Positions 58,601-64,000 of a DNA stretch of 64,000 bases are shown here, one piece after another (within the stretch, counting starts at the first letter, position 1; the number at the start of each line of letters is the position of its first letter). Where the stretch lies: the NCBI RefSeq assembly GCF_000192475.1, contig NZ_AEYW01000003.1, positions 1-64,000 on the forward strand. Direction: 5' to 3'. Made by a program: the position numbers and the translations under genes. A model generated the notes under the pieces. It made no database searches and was not told where the DNA came from. It saw nothing but the letters and a program-made list of their open reading frames with translations. The stretch comes from Ruegeria conchae. GTDB taxonomy: Bacteria; Pseudomonadota; Alphaproteobacteria; Rhodobacterales; Rhodobacteraceae.

Positions 58601-60862
58601 CTGAACCCGGTTTTCTTCGCGGTTCAGAAGGTGTGCTTCTTCCAACCAGGCGACCGCGGTCTTCACCCGCGTATCGTCGGTATTGCTGTCCCGCTGGAAA
58701 TCTCGCTCTTTCTCTTCATGAACAATCTCACCAGGTGTAGCGACGATTTCACCGCCTTTTCCAGTCCGAGCATCAAGGCGCCGAAGCGCCTTCAGGATCG
58801 CGCCGATTTCGTGCCGCGCGAGTCGAGAACGCGCGCTGAGGCTGAACTGACGATCGACGTCTTCGGTATTGAACAAAAGGACGCAGTTTGCAGGCTCGCG
58901 GTCCCGCCCGGCGCGACCGGCCTCTTGCAAGTAGTTTTCCAGCGACCCCGGCACGTCCCCGTGAACCACCAGACGGATGTCCGGCTTGTCGACCCCCATC
59001 CCAAAGGCGTTGGTGGCCGCGATCACGCGCAGATTTCCGACGCGGAAGTCCTCCTGGATCTCACGCTTGTCATCGGCGCTGAGGCCCGCATGATACCGTT
59101 CAGCAGCGATGCCCTGTTGTTTTAAGAACTCCGCCACGCGCTCGGTAGCGTTTCGGGTCGCACAGTAGACGACCGCCCCCGACACACCTTCGCGCGGAAG
59201 CCGGGCCTCGATCGTGTCGAGGATATCGGTCATCTTGGTTGCCCGCTGCGTTGGCAGCACCTGGAAGCTCAGGTTCGACCGCGATGCGCCACCGTCGATT
59301 AACGTCAACTCGGACCCCAACCGCTCTTTGAAATGACTGCGGATGTCCTGCACGACGTCCGGCTTTGCCGTTGCGGTCAAGCAAAGCACCGGAGCTGGCT
59401 CGTCACCTGAGCATTCCTTGATAAACCGCGAAACGTAGCGATAGTCGGGTCGGAAATCGTGCCCCCATTTAGACACGCAGTGCGCTTCGTCCAGCACCCA
59501 CAGCCCCACCTCGCGCTGTGACAGAACGGAACGAACTGTAGTGCTGCGCAGTTGTTCGGGCGAAATCAAAAGGATCGCAGCATCCCCAAGCCGCACCTTG
59601 TCGAGCGCATCCTGACGCTCGGGCAAAGACAATAGCCCGTTAATCGTAACCGCCGAGGAAATTCCGGCGCGTACCAAGCCCTGAACCTGATCCGCCATCA
59701 GCGCCACAAGCGGCGAAATAACGACGGTCAAGGCCCCGGTCTTGTCGAACCGAGACAGTGCGGGAATCTGATAGCAGATGGATTTACCCGTGCCCGTCGG
59801 AAGGATGCCCAAGAGATTGTCGCCTTCCATGGCCGTCGCCACGATCTTTTCTTGAAGCGGGCGTCCGTCCTCGTCGACTGGCTCCGGGCGGAAACTGGGA
59901 AAGCCGAACCAACGTTCGAGTGCACGGGTGGGATCATTGTGCTCTGCGCAATAGGCACACTGGGGATCACAACAATTCGTATCCCTCAGGTCTTTGACGA
60001 GCCGTGCTGCGTCACGAAACTGCGCCCGCACCCAAGGCGGCATGACAGAATCCCCACCAGCGACTGAAATCCAGGCAAGGGCATATGCCATCGGCCAACC
60101 CAGCCAAGTGTCCGAGAGCCGCTCGAGCAGAGCGTCCACCTGTGCGCCGCAGGCCACGTCTTTTAGCAGCGTCTGAATGGCCTCGTGCGCTTCTGCTTCC
60201 GTCGGTATGGGCGCCCCGCGCACGTCGCTGAACAACCGATCAAATCCGTCGCTACCGGGACCTCGGCAGCATAGCCAGTGATAGGCCGTCATCGTATCTG
60301 GCGACAACGTGTTCAGCGATACGAAGGCGTCGATCTGGTTGCGAAGAACCTCGAACACAAGACGCGCGTCGAGCTCGGGATCGTTGACGTGACCACTTTG
60401 AAGCCGCCCATCTCGATAGTGCTTGACCAGATGATGGTAGGGATTGCGCGGGAACGCCAAGGGGTTGAGCCATAGCGTGTCAATCGGTCCGTCCGCGAGC
60501 TTTGCGAAGCGCGGCGAAACCGCCATGAGATGCGGCAAGTCATGGCGCAGAATATTGTGCCCTACGACATGTGCGAAACCAGCGCAAAACAGGTCGAGCT
60601 TTTCAAGTGCGGCCTTCGGGTCACCTTTCCGATGAACAATTCCCTCTCCATCGGCTTCCGGCACGGCTGCAAAGGCGAATAACCTGGCTTCCTTGGGATC
60701 GATCTCCAGATCGATCGACAGACAGCGCGACAAGATTTCGGATTGTTCCCGCGGCATTTCAATATTCTTAATTCCCGGCGGAATAACCTCTGGCTTTTCA
60801 AGCGGCTCTGGTACGCCACGGCCAAGGGCTCTTGATATGCCACGGGAAATTAAGTTTTTCAT
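55613..60862 (-). CDS. DEDD exonuclease-like + RecQ + UvrD/Rep helicase fusion
   Basis: A 1749-residue protein. Residues 40-185 look like a DnaQ/RNase D exonuclease (SIDLEI 49-54, VGHNILRHDLPHL about 100-112, NDPELDARLVFEV 160-172). A Cys cluster, CCDPQCAYC, lies at 297-305. RecQ follows: GTGKS 357-361, DEAH 459-462, and the QEAGRAGR motif 646-653. A helical and winged-helix-like middle (about 780-1000) precedes a UvrD/Rep helicase: GPGSGKT 1145-1151, LVDEYQD 1264-1270, GDDDQNIYAF 1300-1309, HRAKGLEFDDV and YVAMTRARRNL. Both helicases keep their catalytic motifs. It should unwind 3' to 5' and possibly degrade DNA. No good ribosome site precedes the ATG. The cellular role is unknown. Confidence 0.93.
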   Translation of the reverse strand: MKNLISRGISRALGRGVPEPLEKPEVIPPGIKNIEMPREQSEILSRCLSIDLEIDPKEARLFAFAAVPEADGEGIVHRKGDPKAALEKLDLFCAGFAHVVGHNILRHDLPHLMAVSPRFAKLADGPIDTLWLNPLAFPRNPYHHLVKHYRDGRLQSGHVNDPELDARLVFEVLRNQIDAFVSLNTLSPDTMTAYHWLCCRGPGSDGFDRLFSDVRGAPIPTEAEAHEAIQTLLKDVACGAQVDALLERLSDTWLGWPMAYALAWISVAGGDSVMPPWVRAQFRDAARLVKDLRDTNCCDPQCAYCAEHNDPTRALERWFGFPSFRPEPVDEDGRPLQEKIVATAMEGDNLLGILPTGTGKSICYQIPALSRFDKTGALTVVISPLVALMADQVQGLVRAGISSAVTINGLLSLPERQDALDKVRLGDAAILLISPEQLRSTTVRSVLSQREVGLWVLDEAHCVSKWGHDFRPDYRYVSRFIKECSGDEPAPVLCLTATAKPDVVQDIRSHFKERLGSELTLIDGGASRSNLSFQVLPTQRATKMTDILDTIEARLPREGVSGAVVYCATRNATERVAEFLKQQGIAAERYHAGLSADDKREIQEDFRVGNLRVIAATNAFGMGVDKPDIRLVVHGDVPGSLENYLQEAGRAGRDREPANCVLLFNTEDVDRQFSLSARSRLARHEIGAILKALRRLDARTGKGGEIVATPGEIVHEEKERDFQRDSNTDDTRVKTAVAWLEEAHLLNREENRVQVFPASLKIRSMQEVREILASAEITERRREDLAAIVQHIINAPQEEGITTDELCGVSGLTMPGVRKALADLEALGIAKDDTNITIFVHVRVENASSKRFQAASRLEADMIAILRDQAPDADIYEALPCHLASVAQALRERGHASVRPDIVEGLLRGIAQDGRDMDGGKGNIGLRKVSKGSVMVRMQRSWGVIEQTAQLRRQAAEGLVSYLINQVQAGLRGKDVPVETTLGDLLAAINSDALLRASVNDPAKLMDRALLWLHEQQVVTLGKGLSVFRSAMTLHINRKGGAFTTQHFAPLEDHYTEQTVQTHVMAAYASKGIDDIDQAQQLAHDYFAMEQSDFMKSWMPGKNSEFRRQATPQSYAEIVNNLGNSTQEQIVRDDREQTNVLVLAGPGSGKTRVLVHRVAYLVRIKREDPNGILVLAYNRHAAAEIRERLRLLIGEDARFVTVLTIHALAMRLVGASFAGRAAADEPDFETLLIDAARLLRGDGLDKVEAEALRETLIQGFRWILVDEYQDVGPEEYALIAAVAGRSIDDPDQRISLFAVGDDDQNIYAFAGASVRHIRQFEQDYSAKPVFLTDNYRSSKNVISAANAVIEGSRERMKTGHGITVDKSRQKDPAGGIMESLDPVAQGRVQILGCPAGNDAQALAAVNEMIRLSKLIPDWSWKGAAIISRDWRKLLPVRDFAEAHGIPVEMANENLPSVWRTREMRRFIDSLRERHTALVSLGDLTETLNAIPTSRWTDRIGEGLGQLAREIDGKALPTPDVIEWFAEWSKDSWGEQRGLKLLTAHRAKGLEFDDVVILDGGWERPSRNEDQDAPRRLFYVAMTRARRNLIVMSNDNHEYLPTESPSVVARHVVPDLATVPGPRRFFQSPEMKMVDLSFAGRQGDRHIVHDAIAEAQVGAPIRLSSVGDRWQIEDLQGRALGRMAKAFAPPIGTKFVAGEIAAIINWRKEDADERFHYLMKRANWEVVVPELVFEEVKGADRVFGKHQNGK

Positions 60863-61658
60863 ATTGGCAGGTTAATAATTATTCCCAAGAAGCGGAACCT
60901 TCGGCGACCATTTGACAAAATATGTTGTCCCGATGCCATGCCAGGTTTGCGAGGTGCGGCCAGTTTCTTTTTCTTCGGGTTTGCAGATCTTCCTATCCGG
61001 AACCAACAGCCGGTCGAGAACATCACTCGGGACCTTTTTTGCGAGGCCGGAGCTGGCAGGTTCCAGACAGGCCTGTTGATCAAAGTTCGCTTGTTCCCCG
61101 GCATGTCGATCATTTGCGAATGCAGCGAACTTCCGGTTCCCGCCCAAACGACTAATGCTGCGCTCATCACCTAGGAGTTTCATGGTTTCGCCTTGAGCCC
61201 TTTGGATATCTTCAACGGCGGTGACTACTGGTGTAAGGCGAGGCTGTTCATAGTAGTGTTGATGCAAGGACGCCTACAACAGTGAGTGGGGTCGCGGGAG
61301 CGACACGTCTGTAATTAATGGGAAGCGACCGTGCGCTCGCCCCTGAGCCTGTTGAGTACCCGCTCGTTAACGAAACCGATCAGAAACAAGACGACAGGCT
61401 CAATTTTTCACGTATGCCGATCAGCGCAAACTTCATGCAAAACTGGGCCAGAAATTTATAATCTTAGTCGAGCCTTTGCGATTGTTGCCGTTAGCTGATG
61501 TACCATTGGTGTAGTTCAATAGTCATTGCCGCGATGGATGCCCCAAAATCATTTAGCCAATTTTTTAGCAGCTTCAATCTATGGTGTTCTGCATTATCGC
61601 GTGATGTAATGCCTGGAGATCAAATGCAGATTGTGGTTTCTGGACAGAGGTTTCTATC
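60863..61658. other. Spacer between divergent island genes
   Basis: About 800 bp. Overlapping short frames exist on both strands (60872-61267 minus being the longest), but none has a family resemblance or a ribosome site. It probably holds the divergent promoters of the helicase and DUF3127 genes. Confidence 0.4.
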
Positions 61659-62012
61659 ATGGAAATTAGCGGAAAAGTTATTGAAGTCTTACAGGAAAAA
61701 TCGGGGACCTCTGCTAACGGAACTTGGCGCAAGCAAGAGTATGTTTTGGAAACTGAGGGCCAATATCCGAAGAAGATTTGCTTTATGGCGTGGGGAGAAA
61801 AAATTGACCAATTTGAAATTAGGCAAGATGAAAGCTTGATAGTTTCCATAGACTTGGAAAGCCGAGAATATAATGGGCGCTGGTACACAGATGTTAAAGC
61901 GTGGAAAGTTTCAAGAGCTACCGCAGACGATCACGAAGACGCTTCTCATCCAGCATTTGACAGCACATCAAGCGGGGCTTCCAGTAATATTGATGATGAT
62001 ATTCCATTCTAG
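61659..62012 (+). CDS. DUF3127 OB-fold-like protein with SSB-type C-terminal tip
   Basis: A 117-residue protein. Residues 1-87 match DUF3127 (MEISGKVIEVLQEKSGTSAN, then QYPKKICFMAWGEKIDQF and ESREYNGRWYTDVKAWKV), a small OB-like domain common in Bacteroidetes and phages. A Ser/Asp-rich linker follows, then DDDIPF, the same last six residues as E. coli SSB, whose tip recruits RecQ and other repair enzymes. It probably binds single-stranded nucleic acid. An AGAGG site precedes the start. It is divergent from the helicase fusion. Confidence 0.85.
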   Translation: MEISGKVIEVLQEKSGTSANGTWRKQEYVLETEGQYPKKICFMAWGEKIDQFEIRQDESLIVSIDLESREYNGRWYTDVKAWKVSRATADDHEDASHPAFDSTSSGASSNIDDDIPF

Positions 62013-62258
62013 TTCAGACTGTATGGTATCGTCCAGCCATCCTTAAAAACACCTAACGCACCAAGCATTGCGCAGCTTGCGATTGGCACTGAAACCATAC
62101 CATGGCATCCATTTGTAGCCAGCATCGACCCTCGCAAACTAGGAGATGTCTAGTCCTACCGTAGTCGGTTTATCAACCGCTCACCTCAAAAGGGCTTGGG
62201 CCTGCAAATCGACTTTACCTGGGTCACTAGTGCCGGTGTCGATTAAAGGACATGAGCG
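62013..62258. other. Short island spacer
   Basis: Between convergent genes; no gene, terminator or repeat recognised. Confidence 0.4.
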
Positions 62259-63245
62259 CTATCTTCGTCTCCACGGCCTCCACGACAATCGGTCTTTCTT
62301 GAAATCTTCTCTGGTGCCCCACGGTTCCGCAACTTTTTTCTTTTTATAGGGTTGAGCGGATGCGCAAGAGGTACAAAGCTTGGTCCCAGGGACGGCCTCT
62401 AGACGGGCTTTAGGTATCTCTGCGTCACATCCTTCACACAGCACGCTGATCTTCAGGTTACTCGCTTCCAATGCTTCGACAACTTCATTTTTGTCGTCAA
62501 AGTGGTCAGGCTTGCTAGTCGGATTGCTGGTCTCTTCGAAGGAGATGACCTCGTTCCCTAGTTTTTCGAGACGACTATGAATTCCACCTGCACCGCGGCC
62601 CATGAGGTTCGCTATCTCCGAAACACTCTTACCGTCTTCCCAGAGAGCGACCAGCCGATTTTCCTCGTCCTCACTCCAAGATTTGTAAGCGTTTGGGTAT
62701 TTTGTCCTAATACGCTCCAAGCGCTGGTTGTATTTTGAGTTCCCCACGTTGGCATTGTTGAGTTTTATGGAATGTTTCTTTGAGAAATATCGACCATTTG
62801 AGCGCACTAGAAACTCATAATCTGAACCGAGGTTTTTTTGCGCTTTTCGTGTGATTGCTCCTAAGTCACCCTGCAGTTTCGCCTTGGAAATATCTAGTTC
62901 GTCGCAAATCTCTTGGAAACTAATCCCATCCGGTTTCGTTTCGATTAATTCCAAGACGCGAATTTGGTCCGCCGAAAGATGCAAAGTGAAGTCGCTATTG
63001 GCTTCGTTTCTCGTGACAGACTTATCTAAAACGTCTTCGTTAGGGTCATCAGAAGCGCTTTGCTGCTGGTCGATTCTTAGCACTTCTCGGACTGCGGAAA
63101 GGATTTCAAGGCCCCTCCATGGCGAGGATTCCGGCAGGGATAGTCCAGTCAATGGGTGCTTCCCACTCGATATGCGAAGTAAGAAAAGCTCGTAGTCATG
63201 TGCCGGGTCGTGGTCGGACAATTCGTATCTCTTTATAGGAAGCAA
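62259..63245 (-). CDS. Winged-helix/SANT/DksA-zinc-finger protein, unknown
   Basis: A 328-residue protein in four parts. Residues 1-58 contain HPLTGLSLPESSPWRGLEIL (unknown domain). Residues 85-150 look like a winged helix (LSADQIRVLELIETKPDG, FQEICDELDISKAKLQGDL). Residues 187-230 form a Myb/SANT-like helix bundle (SWSEDEENRLVALWEDGKS, IANLMGRGAGGIHSRLEKLG). Residues 270-294 form a C-x2-C-x17-C-x2-C finger of DksA/TraR type. It ends in a basic WGTREDFKKDR tail. It is probably a DNA-binding or polymerase-binding regulator. It starts 31 bp after the RecQ relic, so it may be the C-terminal or downstream part of a lost helicase locus. Confidence 0.75.
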   Translation of the reverse strand: MLPIKRYELSDHDPAHDYELFLLRISSGKHPLTGLSLPESSPWRGLEILSAVREVLRIDQQQSASDDPNEDVLDKSVTRNEANSDFTLHLSADQIRVLELIETKPDGISFQEICDELDISKAKLQGDLGAITRKAQKNLGSDYEFLVRSNGRYFSKKHSIKLNNANVGNSKYNQRLERIRTKYPNAYKSWSEDEENRLVALWEDGKSVSEIANLMGRGAGGIHSRLEKLGNEVISFEETSNPTSKPDHFDDKNEVVEALEASNLKISVLCEGCDAEIPKARLEAVPGTKLCTSCASAQPYKKKKVAEPWGTREDFKKDRLSWRPWRRR

Positions 63246-63275
63246 ATGGTTCCTGTTGATAAAGGTAATGGCTGT

Positions 63276-63620
63276 TTAATTTGCAATGGCTTGAGAGACA
63301 ACAGATGCATATTGTGGTGTAAAAGCCAACGACCACAGATCAACAAGCAAGTTGCAATCGAGCAACCCGATTTCCCGCTGCTCCAGGACAGACCTTACTG
63401 ACGTAATACGCAACTGTTCAGGTGAAATCAGCAGTATGGCCGCGTCTTCCATACGAAGCTTGTCTAGTGCGTCTTGGCGTTCGGGAAGCGAGAGCAATCT
63501 GTTTATTGTCACCGCTGACGAGATGCCAGCTCGTGCCAGTACCCGAACCTGGTCCGTCATGAGTACGACAAGCCGTGCATAGAGTGGGATACCTAGATAA
63601 CGTGCTTTAGCAGAGTGCAT
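63276..63620 (-). pseudogene. Relic of a second RecQ-type helicase
   Basis: The central part (63363-63566) encodes DQVRVLARAGISSAVTINRL and following residues, matching residues 388-455 of the island helicase at 55 of 68 positions. Codons differ widely, so it is a diverged homologue, not a recent copy. Both helicase ends are missing: the Walker A side is replaced by unrelated sequence and the frame ends before DEAH. Confidence 0.85.
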
Positions 63621-63690
63621 TCCAGCGTGTTGGCATGGGTAGCGTATGGGTGACAGACACCCGTGTGGTTGGGTGTATCGCTACGAGGCG

Positions 63691-63779
63691 GGATGTGGCG
63701 GTTTGTTGAATAGATTAACAATCAGGCAAATAAGTTGATGCGGTCGGATGTGGCGGTTTGTGGTCTTTCGTGGCGGTAC
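63691..63779 (+). repeat. Short direct repeats beside the right attachment site
   Basis: GGATGTGGCGGTTTGT occurs at 63691-63706 and again at 63746-63761, with a partial third (CGTGGCGGTACT) at 63768-63779, directly before the attachment core. They could be integrase arm-binding sites. Confidence 0.5.
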
Positions 63780-63787
63780 TGAGACTC

Positions 63788-63928
63788 AATCATAATCCGC
63801 GTGTCGGGGGTTCAAGTCCCTCCTCCGCTACCAAATTCCCTTAACAATATCAGAATACTGGATGCATTCTGGCATCACTAGTAGCGATGACCCCTTGTTC
63901 TGGGTGACATTTTGGGTGACGGCTGACA
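63788..63928 (+). repeat. Right attachment repeat with 3' tRNA fragment (attR side)
   Basis: Repeats 55129-55269 at an offset of 8659 bp with no gap. It includes only the 3' part of the tRNA (anticodon onward), preceded by unrelated sequence, so it is not a working tRNA. Sequence beyond, to 64000, carries GCGGACATTGATGCA, like the dispersed host repeat. Confidence 0.9.
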
Positions 63929-64000
63929 AGCTTTGCACTGGTTTTCTTGCAAGCGGACATTGATGCACACCGCAGCGAAAGACTGCTCGGAGTCCAAAGC

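Larger units (their letters stand above)
55129..63835. mobile_element. Integrated island in tRNA-Met, about 8.66 kb, no integrase
   Basis: Bounded by the identical 48-bp cores. Inside are the helicase fusion, the DUF3127 gene, the SANT/DksA-finger gene and a RecQ relic. No tyrosine or serine recombinase gene is seen, so excision would need a helper in trans, or the integrase was lost. The stretch 61.4-63.3 kb looks AT-richer than the host genes. Confidence 0.8.

Noticed and set aside
60872-61267. 131-codon minus-strand frame upstream of the helicase fusion
   Set aside because: Overlaps other open frames on both strands, shows no family features and no ribosome site; kept as a spacer.
63788-63832. 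Possible second tRNA-Met
   Set aside because: Only the 3' part from the anticodon onward is present; the 5' acceptor strand and D-arm are missing.

Overview
The window looks like the chromosome of a marine Roseobacter-group alphaproteobacterium (Rhodobacterales). The basis is protein style, the torECAD and paa gene sets, TRAP transport, the TetR/PaaX regulators and a family of degenerate intergenic repeats carrying CTTTGGGCTC. The assignment rests on recognition by eye, not on a database search.

Layout. 1-3.4 kb is a decayed accessory zone: a tnpC-less IS66 remnant beside a chimeric orphan antitoxin, then small secreted proteins and broken small ORFs. 3.4-14.4 kb holds two AsmA paralogues flanking a small periplasmic protein, a broken ATPase/cyclase-type pseudogene and an exported amidohydrolase. 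14.7-19.2 kb is a torECAD operon for TMAO respiration; torE is only 57 codons long. 19.4-28.3 kb carries a membrane class III cyclase, an HKD-motif phospholipase-like lipoprotein, a soluble reductive-dehalogenase-like protein and a DUF3604-PpiC-HupE/UreJ trio. 28.7-33.9 kb has an orphan small ORF with a strong terminator, two Gly/Asn-rich envelope proteins (one with PepSY), a PhoPQ-like two-component system and rpe.

34-55 kb is a complete phenylacetyl-CoA catabolic region: thiolase-paaABCDE plus an extra PaaA-like protein on +, paaG-paaI-paaK-paaR on -, then a TRAP transporter-paaZ-paaX run on +, and a fused hydratase/dehydrogenase that probably replaces paaF and paaH. Three copies of one operator-like dyad (AACCGA..CGGT type) sit before the three probable PaaR targets. 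A Baeyer-Villiger monooxygenase/hydrolase pair follows.

At 55.1 kb an elongator-type tRNA-Met(CAT) is the attachment site of an island of about 8.66 kb. It is bounded by 141-bp direct repeats (134/141 identical) and has no integrase inside. It carries a 1749-aa protein joining a DEDD exonuclease-like region, a RecQ helicase and a UvrD/Rep helicase; a DUF3127 OB-fold-like protein ending in the SSB tip DDDIPF; a winged-helix/SANT/DksA-zinc-finger protein; and a relic of a second, related RecQ. This is the best candidate in the window for an undescribed system, plausibly DNA repair or anti-phage defence, but that function is inference.
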